NCBI GenBank assembly: GCA_035547835.1
Contig: DASZTW010000007.1
Span: forward strand, 262,955-326,954
From: Acidimicrobiales bacterium
Lineage (GTDB): Bacteria; Actinomycetota; Acidimicrobiia; Acidimicrobiales; Iamiaceae
Direction: 5' to 3'
DNA length: 64,000 nucleotides
In this document: piece by piece, positions 1 through 8,480 of the stretch
How the letters are laid out: each line of letters opens with the position of its first letter
How positions within the stretch are numbered: the first letter of the stretch is position 1
Notes under the pieces: generated by a model
Told to the model about the DNA's origin: nothing
Database searches by the model: none
The model's input: the letters and a program-made list of their open reading frames with translations, nothing else
Translations under genes and position numbers: made by a program

Positions 1-1113
1 AACCGCGGGTGCGAGGTCGTGTTGCCCGCCGCGGTCGACCAGCGGTGGCGCCCAGGGAAGATCCGCGAGGCCAAGGCTGAGGGTGAGGAAGTCGGCGTGC
101 TCCGAACGGCGCTCCCACAGCCGGATGCTCGGCAGCACCGCGCGCCGCACGACCTCGCCCGGGTGCGGGTGGTCGGTGCGCAGTCGGGCCTGCTCGCGCT
201 GCGCGGCATCGTCCAAGCCGGTGCTGAACTGCTCGAGCTGCTCGTTGAACGTGCGCGTGCCCTTGCGCAGCGTGCGCCTCGACCGGTGACGGGTCTCCCA
301 CCAGTTCCCCAGCATCATCACGGGGCTCAGCGCGGTGAACATCAAGTACATGACGCTGTGCATCGCGGCGTACATGACGACGCCCATCGCCACGGGGGCG
401 GCGAGCGCTGCGAGGTTGAACGGCGCCTTGTTCGCCCTCTCGGGCGGCACGGGCACGGTGAGCGGCTCGATCGGGGGTGGAGGAGCGAACCGCGGCGGGC
501 GGTTCAGCGGCAGTGCGGCGGCCTTCGAACGAAAGCGGTCGAGATGGGCCGGCGCGTCGTCGGTGCGAGGCCACTCGGTCGTCAGCGCCACCGCACCCAC
601 CTCGATGAGGGCACCGGGGCTGGTGGTCACGGAGATCTCCACCTGGCTGCCGTCGACATGGGTCGGAACCGTGCCCGAGAGGTGGTGGACTTCGATCGCG
701 CCCGAGGGGTCGACGTCGATGCAGCACTGTCGCCGCGACACGGTCGGCGACGTGAGGCGCACGTCGCACTGCTCACCACGGCCGATCACGTGCGAACCGG
801 GGTCGAGCGCGAACCGCTTTCCGGCATCCACACCGGCGATCACCACGAGCTCGAGCAGACCACCGCTCACCGCACGTGGCAGCGCCGGGGGGTGCCCGGG
901 GTCGCTGACGATCGAGCCATCGTGCACGCCGGCCTCCTCGAGCGTCAGGTCGCCGGGAGCCGAGATGCCGTCGACGAGCAACGACGGAGGGGGCGGCGCG
1001 CTGGAGCTCGTGGGGTGGAGCGCGGTGGCGAGATCGAAGACGGTGACTTCCGGCCGGCGCAGCCGGACATCGAGATCGACGGCAGAATCGGAGGTCGCGC
1101 GGACGATCTTCAT
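1..1113 (-). CDS. Type VII secretion EssC/EccC-type FtsK/SpoIIIE ATPase with FHA domain, N-terminal part
   Basis: The reading frame is open from the ATG at 1113 to the window edge, 371 codons without a stop, so the gene is cut by the window. Residues 1-75 look like a small ubiquitin-like or FHA-like fold. Residues 85-175 form an FHA domain with the motif IGRGEQCDVRL followed by TVSRRQ, where the usual His after SRR is Gln. Two hydrophobic segments lie near residues 232-270, followed by NWWETRHR and a coiled linker, then WERR near 333 and DFLTLSLG at 341-348. That layout matches the N-terminal half of membrane ATPases (EssC in Firmicutes, EccCa in Actinobacteria) that pump WXG100 proteins. The ATPase modules themselves lie outside the window. 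A divergent WXG100 gene 130 bp away supports the call. Confidence 0.82.
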   Translation of the reverse strand, partial: MKIVRATSDSAVDLDVRLRRPEVTVFDLATALHPTSSSAPPPPSLLVDGISAPGDLTLEEAGVHDGSIVSDPGHPPALPRAVSGGLLELVVIAGVDAGKRFALDPGSHVIGRGEQCDVRLTSPTVSRRQCCIDVDPSGAIEVHHLSGTVPTHVDGSQVEISVTTSPGALIEVGAVALTTEWPRTDDAPAHLDRFRSKAAALPLNRPPRFAPPPPIEPLTVPVPPERANKAPFNLAALAAPVAMGVVMYAAMHSVMYLMFTALSPVMMLGNWWETRHRSRRTLRKGTRTFNEQLEQFSTGLDDAAQREQARLRTDHPHPGEVVRRAVLPSIRLWERRSEHADFLTLSLGLADLPWAPPLVDRGGQHDLAPAV

Positions 1114-1125
1114 GGGCAGCGATGG

Positions 1126-1131
1126 ACGCTA
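1126..1131 (-). promoter_or_regulatory. Putative -10 element of the T7SS ATPase gene
   Basis: TAGCGT on the minus strand ends 12 bases before the ATG at 1113, which would leave a leader of only a few bases. No convincing -35 is visible. Confidence 0.35.
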
Positions 1132-1242
1132 GTCAGATCGCGGGACGCGGTGCGGGGGACACGGTGCGTGGGCAAGCGCCAGGTTTATCCAGCCAGGCGG
1201 ATGGGAAACCGGGGCCGGCCCGACCCCACGCAAGGAGCTCAC

Positions 1243-1533
1243 ATGTCCACGGACCGCGTTCTCATCACGCCCGAGGCCAAGACGGCCATCACCAACATCC
1301 AGTCGATCATCAATGGTGGCCTCGAGCAGACCGTCACCTCGCTCAAGACAAATGGCGAGCACCTCGCGACGCCCACCGTGTGGGACGGAGGCTTGGCCGG
1401 CAACTTCCGGGAGCAGGTGTGGCCTGACTGCAAGTCGGCGCTCGACAAGACCACCACCGCCTTGAACGAGCTGCACCAACAGCTGCAGAAGATCTACAGC
1501 CAGATCATGCAGGCAGGCGGCAACGCAGCCTGA
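1243..1533 (+). CDS. WXG100 (ESAT-6-like) type VII secretion substrate
   Basis: This 96-residue protein has the length of an ESAT-6/CFP-10 family member. The turn motif is W47-D-G49, between two predicted helices (residues 10-40 and 52-90). The C-terminal stretch IYSQIMQAGGNAA could carry the secretion signal, although a clear YxxxD/E motif is not present. The start is the ATG preceded by AAGGAG at good spacing; a longer reading frame from position 19 is antisense to the ATPase gene and is not credible. WXG100 proteins are exported as helical hairpins, usually as dimers. The divergent FHA-bearing ATPase is the likely export motor. Only one WXG100 gene is visible, so it may be a homodimer or pair with a product encoded elsewhere. 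Confidence 0.88.
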   Translation: MSTDRVLITPEAKTAITNIQSIINGGLEQTVTSLKTNGEHLATPTVWDGGLAGNFREQVWPDCKSALDKTTTALNELHQQLQKIYSQIMQAGGNAA

Positions 1534-1609
1534 GACCGCAGTCCACCTGTCGTCGGTCGCCCGGTGCCACGTGACCGGGCGACCGGCGCGTTCTCGTCCC
1601 GACCTGGCC

Positions 1610-1615
1610 TAGCCT
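1610..1615 (+). promoter_or_regulatory. -10 element of prcB (leaderless)
   Basis: TAGCCT stands 8 bases before the GTG at 1624 and there is no Shine-Dalgarno sequence, so transcription should begin at or next to the start codon. Confidence 0.5.
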
Positions 1616-1623
1616 CACCCCTT

Positions 1624-2445
1624 GTGACGCTTCCCGTGTTTCCACCGGGCCAGGACCCGGGCCCCGACTTCGCCTCCCTAGCTGCACGCACCGGGCGCAG
1701 ACCTGCTCTTGCGCACGAGGCGCTGCGAGGTGACCTGGCCGTCACGCACGGCACCACGGTCGTGGCGATGCGCTACGTCGACGGCGTGATCATGGCCGGC
1801 GACCGTCGGGCCACTTCGGGCAACCTGATCAGCCATCGGCGGATCGAAAAGGTGTTTCCGGCGGACCGCCACTCGGGTGTGGCCATCGCCGGCGCCGCCG
1901 GCCCCGCCATGGAGATGGTCAAGATCTTCCAGCTCCAGTTGGAACACTACGAGAAGGTCGAGGGCTCCCAGCTGAGCCTCGAAGGCAAGGCCAATCAGCT
2001 CAGCCAGATGGTCCGCAACAACCTCCCCGCGGCCATGCAAGGCCTGGCCGTCGTGCCGCTGTTTGCGGGATTCGACACCCTCCGCCAGCAAGGTCGGCTG
2101 TTCCAGTACGACGTGACCGGCGGTCGCTACGAGGAGCACGACCGAGCCGCCACCGGGTCGGGCAGCCTGCACGCGGCGACCGTGGTGAAGCTCGGCTGGC
2201 GCGAGGGGCTCGAACGTGAAGCGGCGATCGATCTCGCCGTCTCGGCGCTGTTCCAGGCCGCCGACGAGGACTCGGCCACCGGTGGTCCCGACCTCGTCCG
2301 GCGCATCTTCCCGACGGTCGCCACGATCACTGCCGACGGCTTCCGTCGAGCGCCCGAGGCCGAAGTGGAAGAGCGCTTCCGCGGGTTGATCGATCAGCTC
2401 GAGTCGTCACCCGGCGCGGACAGCAGCGAGGGATCACCGTCATGA
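1624..2445 (+). CDS. prcB: 20S proteasome beta subunit
   Basis: This is the catalytic subunit of the actinobacterial 20S proteasome, which degrades pupylated proteins. From the GTG at 1624 the precursor has a 43-residue propeptide ending in THG; autocleavage exposes Thr44. In mature numbering Thr1, Asp17 (GDRR) and Lys33 (IEKVF) of the N-terminal nucleophile site are all present, as are GSGSLHA and the DSATGGPDLVRRIFP block typical of PrcB. An upstream in-frame ATG at 1564 is possible but would lengthen the propeptide and ignore the -10 box at 1610. The stop overlaps the prcA start as ATGA, so the two subunits are translationally coupled. In Mycobacterium pup lies directly upstream; here a WXG100 gene does. 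Confidence 0.97.
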   Translation: MTLPVFPPGQDPGPDFASLAARTGRRPALAHEALRGDLAVTHGTTVVAMRYVDGVIMAGDRRATSGNLISHRRIEKVFPADRHSGVAIAGAAGPAMEMVKIFQLQLEHYEKVEGSQLSLEGKANQLSQMVRNNLPAAMQGLAVVPLFAGFDTLRQQGRLFQYDVTGGRYEEHDRAATGSGSLHAATVVKLGWREGLEREAAIDLAVSALFQAADEDSATGGPDLVRRIFPTVATITADGFRRAPEAEVEERFRGLIDQLESSPGADSSEGSPS

Positions 2446-3206
2446 GCATGCCGTTCTACGTCGCGCCGGAACAGGTGATGAAGGACCGCGCCGACTACGC
2501 CCGCAAGGGCATCGCCCGGGGTCGCGCGCTGGTTGCGTTGTCGTGTGCCGGTGGCGTGGTGATCTGCGCCGAGAACACGTCCGACACGTTGCGCAAGGTG
2601 GCGGAGATCTACGACCGGATCGGGTTCGCGGGCGTCGGTCGTTACAACGAGTTCGATCAGCTCCGCATCGCCGGGGTGCGCCACGCCGACTTGAAGGGGT
2701 TCTCGTTCAGCCGTGAGGACGTCGACGCGCGGAGTCTGGCGAACGCCTACGCGCAGATGCTCGGCCAGATCTTCACGCACGAGATGAAGCCGCTGGAGGT
2801 GGAGATCCTCGTCGCCGAGGTCCAGGCCACCCCAGCCGCCGATCAGCTCTTCCACATCTTGTACGACGGGACGGTCATGGACGAGGGGGGATTTTGCGTC
2901 CTTGGTGGCGAGGCCGACGCCGTGACGGCGCGGGTCCAACAGGGTTGGGCCGAGGCGCTCGACCTCCAGGCTGCCGTGCGGCTCGCGGCCGAGGCGCTCG
3001 CCGGCCCGGCTCGCCAGCTCGACGCCGGCGACTTCGAAGTCGCCGTCTTGGAACGAGGGGCGGAACGGCGAGCGTTTCGCCGCCTCGACGACGCCGAGGT
3101 GGCCGACCTGCTCGGTGGCCCGGTCGGCGGCGGTGCAGCAGGTGAGGGCCAGGCCTCGGAGACGACCGAACCCGGCGGGGACGCCGCACCGGAGGCTGAT
3201 GCATGA
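2442..3206 (+). CDS. prcA: 20S proteasome alpha subunit
   Basis: The product forms the outer alpha rings that gate the proteasome. The N-terminus MSMPFYVAPEQVMKDRADYA aligns with known PrcA gating tails, which fixes the start at the ATGA overlap with prcB. Family blocks ARKGIARGRALVAL, ICAENTS, YDRIGFAGVGRYNEFD and IFTHEMKPLEVEILVAEV follow in order. The catalytic Thr of beta subunits is absent, as expected. The C-terminal tail (about residues 230-254) is Gly/Ala/Glu-rich and probably disordered. The stop overlaps the start of the following lipoprotein gene, again as ATGA, which makes a three-gene coupled unit. Confidence 0.96.
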   Translation: MSMPFYVAPEQVMKDRADYARKGIARGRALVALSCAGGVVICAENTSDTLRKVAEIYDRIGFAGVGRYNEFDQLRIAGVRHADLKGFSFSREDVDARSLANAYAQMLGQIFTHEMKPLEVEILVAEVQATPAADQLFHILYDGTVMDEGGFCVLGGEADAVTARVQQGWAEALDLQAAVRLAAEALAGPARQLDAGDFEVAVLERGAERRAFRRLDDAEVADLLGGPVGGGAAGEGQASETTEPGGDAAPEADA

Positions 3207-4015
3207 CCTCAGTGCGTCGTGGCGGTCCGGCGCAGTCGGTGATCGTGTTGGGTGCCGGCCTGTTGGCGACGGCTCTGCTCGCCGCCGGATGCAGCTCGGG
3301 CGGCACTGGTCTCGCGGTCGGCTCGACCGCCGCCACGACGACGACAGCCGCCGCGGCTTCCCACGTCGATCTCGCGTCGCTGCCGAGGGTCGGGGCCGCG
3401 GACTGGCAAGACGACATGTGCGCGGCGGCTCGCCAGTTCCTCGGCACGCTGAAGCTGATCGTGAACCCCGACCTCGGCAACCCGAAGGACACGGCCGGGG
3501 TCCGCACCCGCTTGATCGGCTACCTCGGGCTCGCGCGCCGCGGGCTGCAGCGATTGGTGCGGGGCCTCGCCGCGGCCGGGGTTCCCGACATCGACCAAGG
3601 TGACCTCCTCGCCGGCGACCTGATCACGCAGCTCGAGAACCTGACCTCGATCATGCAGCGCGACGAGGCACGGGCCGAGGCAACCGACGGCCACGACGCG
3701 CAGGCGGTCGTCGACCTACTCGATCGGACGGCCGACGACTTCGGCCGGATCGGCAACGTGTTCAGCGGCGTCATCGGCAACTTGACCGACAAGTACCCAC
3801 AGGCCGGTCGCATCCTCGACAAGGAGTGGTCGAAGTCGTCGGAGTGCCAGGCCCTCGACGACGCCAGCGAGGATCTGTCCAGGGCGACTGACAGCGGGAG
3901 CAGCAGCGCCAGCGGCGACCGTTCGGACAGTTCGGACCGCACCACCACGACCGCGACCCCCACGCCGACGACGACGAAAGCGGGCACCACCTCCTCGACG
4001 GCCGTCACCGGCTGA
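3203..4015 (+). CDS. Predicted lipoprotein coupled to prcA
   Basis: The protein of 270 residues starts with a basic N-terminus, a hydrophobic stretch (12-28) and a lipobox LAAGC with Cys30, so it should be lipid-anchored on the outside of the membrane. Residues 35-55 are Ala/Thr-rich. The middle part (about 55-225) is predicted helical with two Cys (near 70 and 212) that could pair. The C-terminal 40 residues are a Ser/Thr-rich tail. No catalytic motif was recognised and no family name can be given. It lies between prcA and pafA and shares an ATGA overlap with prcA, so its expression follows the proteasome, although it acts in a different compartment. Confidence 0.8.
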   Translation: MTSVRRGGPAQSVIVLGAGLLATALLAAGCSSGGTGLAVGSTAATTTTAAAASHVDLASLPRVGAADWQDDMCAAARQFLGTLKLIVNPDLGNPKDTAGVRTRLIGYLGLARRGLQRLVRGLAAAGVPDIDQGDLLAGDLITQLENLTSIMQRDEARAEATDGHDAQAVVDLLDRTADDFGRIGNVFSGVIGNLTDKYPQAGRILDKEWSKSSECQALDDASEDLSRATDSGSSSASGDRSDSSDRTTTTATPTPTTTKAGTTSSTAVTG

Positions 4016-4070
4016 CCGGGGTCGTCACCCGGTAGGGGCGGTATGGCGACCCGTGCGACACCCCGGCCGG

Positions 4071-4076
4071 TAGCGT
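4071..4076 (+). promoter_or_regulatory. -10 element of pafA (leaderless)
   Basis: TAGCGT is followed by 7 bases and then the pafA ATG; no ribosome binding site is present. Confidence 0.5.
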
Positions 4077-4083
4077 TCGGGAC

Positions 4084-5442
4084 ATGGAACGCCGGATCTT
4101 CGGCCTCGAGAACGAATACGGGGTCACGTGCACCCTGCGGGGCCAACGGCGACTGAGCCCCGATGAGGTGGCCCGGTACCTGTTTCGCCGCGTGGTGTCG
4201 TGGGGGCGTTCGAGCAACGTCTTCCTGGCCAACGGCGCCCGCCTCTACCTCGACGTCGGCTCACACCCCGAGTACGCCACACCCGAGTGTGACTCCATCC
4301 ACGACCTCGTGGTCCACGACAAGGCTGGTGAGCGCATCCTCGAGCAGCTGCTGTCGAGCGCCGAGCAACGTCTGCGAGAGGAAGGCATCCGCGGCACGAT
4401 CTACCTCTTCAAGAACAACACCGACTCTGCGGGCAACTCCTACGGGTGTCACGAGAACTACCTCACCAGCCGCCGTGACGACTTCTCGCACTACGCCGAA
4501 GTCATGATCCCGTTCCTGGTGAGCCGCCAGATCTATGCCGGCGCGGGGAAGGTGCTGCAGACCGCGCGGGGCGCGATGTACTCGATCAGCCAGCGCGCCG
4601 AGCACATCTGGGAGGGTGTCTCGTCCGCCACCACCCGCAGCCGGCCGATCATCAACACCCGCGACGAGCCCCACGCCGACGCCGAGCGCTACCGGCGGCT
4701 CCATGTCATCGTGGGCGACTCCAACATGAGCGAGTACGCCACGTTCTTGAAGGTCGGGGCAGCCAGCATCTTGTTGCGCATGCTGGAGGAACCGAACGTC
4801 GTGCTGCGCGACATGACGCTCGAGAATCCCATCCGGGCCATCCGTGAGATCAGCCACGACATCACCTGCACCCGCCGGGTCCGTCTCGCGAACGGTCGCG
4901 AAGCGAGTGCGTGGGAGATCCAATCCGAGTATTTCCAACGGGCCCAGCGCTTCGCAGACCAGCGCGGCTTGGCGCCGCTCGAGATGCAGGCCTTGAAGAT
5001 GTGGGAGCACTGCCTCACGAGCATCGAGCGCGACCCGCTGTCGCTCGAGCGCGAGTGTGACTGGGTGGCGAAGTACAAGCTCGTCGAGGCCTACCGCGAG
5101 CGTCACGGTCTGCACTTGAGCGACCCGAAGGTGGCGTTGCTCGACTTGCAGTACCACGACGTGAACCGTGAGCGCGGCTTGTTCCACCGCATGCAGGAAC
5201 GCGGCCTGATGGAACGGATGGTGACCGACGAGGAGATCGAGCTGGCCATCGACGAGCCACCGAGCACCACGCGGGCCCGCCTGCGGGGCGAGTTCATCCG
5301 CCGTGCCAAGGAGCGCAAGCGCGATTACACGGTCGACTGGGTCCACTTGAAGCTCAACGACCAGGCCCAGCGGACCGTGCTCTGCAAGGACCCGTTCCGC
5401 TCCCACGATGAGCGGGTCGAGAAGCTGATCGCGTCGCTGTAG
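4084..5442 (+). CDS. pafA: Pup--protein ligase PafA
   Basis: PafA uses ATP to join the C-terminal Glu of Pup to target lysines, marking them for the proteasome. The 452 residues match the usual PafA length. The glutamine-synthetase-like ATP site is visible: Glu9 in FGLENEYG, Asp57 in [13 protein letters not shown], then [41 protein letters not shown] and [20 protein letters not shown] at the C-terminus. The N-terminus [11 protein letters not shown] and the tail favour the ligase PafA rather than its relative, the depupylase Dop. It has its own promoter after the prcBA-lipoprotein unit. No dop, pup or mpa gene is in the window. Confidence 0.96.
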   Translation: MERRIFGLENEYGVTCTLRGQRRLSPDEVARYLFRRVVSWGRSSNVFLANGARLYLDVGSHPEYATPECDSIHDLVVHDKAGERILEQLLSSAEQRLREEGIRGTIYLFKNNTDSAGNSYGCHENYLTSRRDDFSHYAEVMIPFLVSRQIYAGAGKVLQTARGAMYSISQRAEHIWEGVSSATTRSRPIINTRDEPHADAERYRRLHVIVGDSNMSEYATFLKVGAASILLRMLEEPNVVLRDMTLENPIRAIREISHDITCTRRVRLANGREASAWEIQSEYFQRAQRFADQRGLAPLEMQALKMWEHCLTSIERDPLSLERECDWVAKYKLVEAYRERHGLHLSDPKVALLDLQYHDVNRERGLFHRMQERGLMERMVTDEEIELAIDEPPSTTRARLRGEFIRRAKERKRDYTVDWVHLKLNDQAQRTVLCKDPFRSHDERVEKLIASL

Positions 5443-5463
5443 CGCCCGCGGGCCGATCGCACG

Positions 5464-6537
5464 ATGCCGTCCTACCGCACCGGCCGCGTCGTGGCCTTGC
5501 TCTCGGAACGACCGGGCCTCGGTCGCTATGAAGTGGAGTTCGACCCGCCGCTGCCCACCGGCCACCCGGCGATGGCCTCAGACCGTGCTTACGCCCTCGT
5601 CGACGTGAGCGGTCCTGTCACACCGGGGCACCGGGTGCTGTTGAACACCACTGCGGTCGAGTTGGGCCTCGGCACCGGCGGATGGCACGTGGTGGTGTGC
5701 GACCTCGACCAACCAGGCTGGGTGCAGCCCGGGCCCGGCCACATCATCAAGCTTCGCTACACCGGGCTGCAGGTCGACACGGGCGCGGTGGACGAGCACG
5801 AGCCCCCCGATGCAAGTGGGACAGGTCGGCGCCCGCACCTCGACGGGCTCCCGGTTGCCGTCGGCACGTTGCACAGCCAGGTGCCCACCATCGCCGCTGC
5901 CTTCCACGACGCTCGACCCGACGCTCGCTTGGCGTACGTGATGACCGACGGCGCCGCGCTGCCACTCGCCTTGAGCGACCTGGTGGTCCAGCTGCGCTCG
6001 CTCGGCTTGGTTGACCTCACGGTCACGGCGGGTCACGCCTTCGGTGGGGACCTCGAGGCCGTCAACGTGCCGTCGGCCCTCGTGGCGGCTGCCCGCCACG
6101 GTGCCGATGCGGTCGTGGTCGCGATGGGTCCGGGGGTGGTGGGCACGGGAACACGGCTCGGCACCACGGCGATCGAGGCCGCACCCGCGCTCGACGCGGT
6201 CGCCGCACTGAGGGGCCGCCCCGTGTTCTGCGCCCGGTACTCGTCGAGCGATGCACGCGCTCGCCACGTCGGTCTCAGCCACCATGCGGCGACGGTGCTC
6301 GACCTGGTTCGCAGCGCTGTCGAGGTGCCCGTCCCACCGGCGATCGTGGGTGACCTCGCGGGGGTGGGCGACGGCCGGCATGACATCGTGGCGGTCGAAC
6401 CCCCCGATGTCGCGGCGTTGCTCGACCGCCACGGCTTGCACGTGACGACCATGGGCCGCGGGCCCGAGCAGGAACCCGAGTTCTTCGCAGTGTGCGGTTC
6501 GGTGGGTCTCCACCTCGCGTCGGCCGTCCCCACCTAG
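5464..6537 (+). CDS. DUF3866 family protein
   Basis: The protein has 357 residues. The first 110 residues resemble a small beta-barrel (GRVVALLSERPGLGRYEVEF) and the rest an alpha/beta fold with Gly-rich turns such as VVVAMGPGVVGTGTRLGTT (near 220-240) and FCARYSSSDARARHVGLSHH. That pattern fits DUF3866, a family of unknown function often found between pafA and pafBC in Actinobacteria. No signal peptide or membrane segment is evident, so it is probably cytosolic. No Shine-Dalgarno sequence precedes the ATG, and only 21 bases separate it from pafA. The link to proteasome or stress functions is by position only. Confidence 0.78.
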   Translation: MPSYRTGRVVALLSERPGLGRYEVEFDPPLPTGHPAMASDRAYALVDVSGPVTPGHRVLLNTTAVELGLGTGGWHVVVCDLDQPGWVQPGPGHIIKLRYTGLQVDTGAVDEHEPPDASGTGRRPHLDGLPVAVGTLHSQVPTIAAAFHDARPDARLAYVMTDGAALPLALSDLVVQLRSLGLVDLTVTAGHAFGGDLEAVNVPSALVAAARHGADAVVVAMGPGVVGTGTRLGTTAIEAAPALDAVAALRGRPVFCARYSSSDARARHVGLSHHAATVLDLVRSAVEVPVPPAIVGDLAGVGDGRHDIVAVEPPDVAALLDRHGLHVTTMGRGPEQEPEFFAVCGSVGLHLASAVPT

Positions 6538-6540
6538 GCT
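6535..6540 (+). promoter_or_regulatory. -10 element for pafBC
   Basis: TAGGCT overlaps the stop codon of the DUF3866 gene and lies 24 bases before the pafB ATG, which has its own GGAGGAA site, so pafBC can be transcribed separately. Confidence 0.4.
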
Positions 6541-6564
6541 GGCCGGCTGACGGCGGAGGAAGCG

Positions 6565-7512
6565 ATGGCTGAGCGGGTCGACAAGTTCGAGCGGTTGATG
6601 AACCTCACCGCGATCTTGCTCGACGCCGAGCATCCACTGACCTGGACCGACCTGCGCCACCGCCTCGAGGGCTATCCCGACGACGCGGCCAGCGCGCGCC
6701 GCCAATTCGAGCGCGACAAGGACGACTTGCGGGAGCTCGGCGTGCCGCTGCGGATCGAGTCCGTCGCGGTCGGTCGGCGCACCATCGACGGCTACCGGAT
6801 CCTCAAGGATGAGTACTACCTGCCCGACCCGGGCCTGACCCGCGAGGAGCTCGCCGCGCTCCACTTGGCGACGTCGCTCGTTCGCCTCGAAGGGCTCCGT
6901 GGCCTCGAAGCGCTGTGGAAGTTGGGGGGCACCGTGGCCGAGGACGGCACCGGCGACGCCACCGCGGCGGTCCAGCCGCTGGTTGCCGACCCCGCCGTCG
7001 TGACGTTGTTCGGTGCCATTCGAGCTCGTCAAGCGGTGGCGTTCCGCTACCACGACACCGATCGCGAAGTGGAGCCGCATCGGTTGGTCAACGACAGCGG
7101 TCGTTGGTACGTCACGGGCTTCGACCGCTCCCGCGACGCCGACCGGGTCTTCCGTCTCGACCGGGTCGAAGGCGAGGCCCGCCTCGTGGGGGAGCCCGGC
7201 GCGTTCGAGCGACCCGCCGATGGTGGGGTGGCGCCGGCGCTCGAACCGTGGCTGGTGGGAGAGGGGTCCGCGATGGAAGCGCGCTTCGCGGTCGACGCCG
7301 CCGAGGCGCCGCTTGCCGTCCAACAGCTCGGTCCCGAAGCGGTCGAGACCACACGGCCGGACGGCTCGGTGGTGTTGCGGATGGAAGTGCGCAACCCCGA
7401 CGGGTTTCGTTCGTTCGTGCTGGGCTTCCTCGAACACGCCGAAGTGCTGTCGCCCCCGGAGCTGCGCGCGGCGGTTGCCGATTGGCTGCGCGAGATCGAA
7501 GCCGGCCCATGA
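6565..7512 (+). CDS. pafB: WYL-domain transcriptional regulator PafB
   Basis: The protein has 315 residues with an N-terminal winged helix (1-65; RFERLMNLTAILLD-like start), a linker, and a WYL domain around 150-225 carrying RYHDTDREVEPHRLV and WYVTGFDRSRDADRVFRLDR, then a WCX-type C-terminal region. In Mycobacterium PafB pairs with PafC to switch on the LexA-independent DNA damage response, probably by sensing nucleic acid through the WYL domains. The start at ATG 6565 has a GGAGGAA site 6 bases upstream. Its stop overlaps the pafC start (ATGA), so the two partners are made together. Confidence 0.93.
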   Translation: MAERVDKFERLMNLTAILLDAEHPLTWTDLRHRLEGYPDDAASARRQFERDKDDLRELGVPLRIESVAVGRRTIDGYRILKDEYYLPDPGLTREELAALHLATSLVRLEGLRGLEALWKLGGTVAEDGTGDATAAVQPLVADPAVVTLFGAIRARQAVAFRYHDTDREVEPHRLVNDSGRWYVTGFDRSRDADRVFRLDRVEGEARLVGEPGAFERPADGGVAPALEPWLVGEGSAMEARFAVDAAEAPLAVQQLGPEAVETTRPDGSVVLRMEVRNPDGFRSFVLGFLEHAEVLSPPELRAAVADWLREIEAGP

Positions 7513-8480
7513 CACGGCCAACGGCATCGGACCGACTCGCACGCATCCTCACCGTCCTTCCGTGGATCGCGGCGAATGACGGCCCTCTGATCGACGACGT
7601 GGCCGCTCGTTTCGGACTCGAGCGCGCCGGCCTTCTGCAAGACCTCAACGTCGCTTCGTTCGTGGGTCTCCCGCCCTATTCGCCGGACGAGCTGATCGAG
7701 GTGATCTTCGACGACGAGCGCGTGTGGGTCACGTACCCCCGAATGTTCGACCGACCCTTGCGGTTGACCAACCCCGAAGGGCTGGCGGTGGTGGCGGCTG
7801 GCGCCGCAGCGCGCTCGCTCCCCGGGGCCGACCCCGATGGCCCGCTGGCGACCGGCCTCGCCAAAGTCGCGACGGTCCTCGGGCTCGACCCGCAGGATCT
7901 CGACGTCGACCTCGGCGACGCGCCCACGGAGGCGTTCGACGCGGTGCAACGGGCCATCAGCGAGCAGCACCCGCTCGAGATCGAGTACTTCTCCTTCGGG
8001 CGCGACGAACGCACGACGCGGGTCGTCGAGCCGTGGCGCATGTGGTCCGACGAAGGGAACTGGTACGTGTCGGGCCACTGCCGCCTCGCCAACGGCGAGC
8101 GGGTGTTCCGGCTGGACCGGATCAGCAGCAGCCGAGTGCTCGACGAGGACTTCGAGATCCCGGCCGAGTTCGCCCCGGGGGTGGTGTTCAACCCCAGCCC
8201 CGACATGCCCCGCGTCACGCTCGATCTGTCGCCGCAGGTGCGGTGGGTGGTGGAGAACTACCCAGCCGATGCGTTCGAGGAGCGGCCCGACGGCTCGCTC
8301 CGGGTGGTGCTGGCGGTGACGGCACGACCCTGGCTCGAGCGCCTCCTGCTGACGCTCGGGCCGGACGCCACGGTGGTCGACATCGACGACCGTCTCGGCA
8401 GCCCGCACGTCGCCGCGGAGGCGGCCGCGCGGGTACTTCGCCGCTATGACGACGCGATAGCGTCCTCCGATCGTGACTGA
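7509..8480 (+). CDS. pafC: WYL-domain transcriptional regulator PafC
   Basis: The 323-residue product is the partner of PafB. Its winged helix (about 5-70) is followed by a WYL domain with EYFSFGRDERTTRVVEPWRM, WYVSGHCRLANGERVFRLDR and a WCX region ending in LRRYDDAIAS. The WYL core here reads W-Y-V, as in its partner. The start is the ATG sharing ATGA with the pafB stop; a longer frame opening at 6915 is only read-through of the other frame. Its last codons contain the -10 box and overlap the GTG of lepB by eight bases. Confidence 0.93.
   Translation: MTRPTASDRLARILTVLPWIAANDGPLIDDVAARFGLERAGLLQDLNVASFVGLPPYSPDELIEVIFDDERVWVTYPRMFDRPLRLTNPEGLAVVAAGAAARSLPGADPDGPLATGLAKVATVLGLDPQDLDVDLGDAPTEAFDAVQRAISEQHPLEIEYFSFGRDERTTRVVEPWRMWSDEGNWYVSGHCRLANGERVFRLDRISSSRVLDEDFEIPAEFAPGVVFNPSPDMPRVTLDLSPQVRWVVENYPADAFEERPDGSLRVVLAVTARPWLERLLLTLGPDATVVDIDDRLGSPHVAAEAAARVLRRYDDAIASSDRD
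8458..8463 (+). promoter_or_regulatory. -10 element of lepB inside the end of pafC
   Basis: TAGCGT lies within the last codons of pafC, 9 bases before the lepB GTG, giving a leaderless message. Confidence 0.45.

Noticed and set aside
19-1533. 504-residue plus-strand open frame covering the first 1.5 kb
   Set aside because: It is antisense to the FHA/T7SS ATPase frame, which has real domains, and only its last 96 residues (the WXG100 protein) are meaningful.
5578-7542. 654-residue minus-strand open frame
   Set aside because: It is antisense to the DUF3866 and pafB genes and has no recognisable domain.
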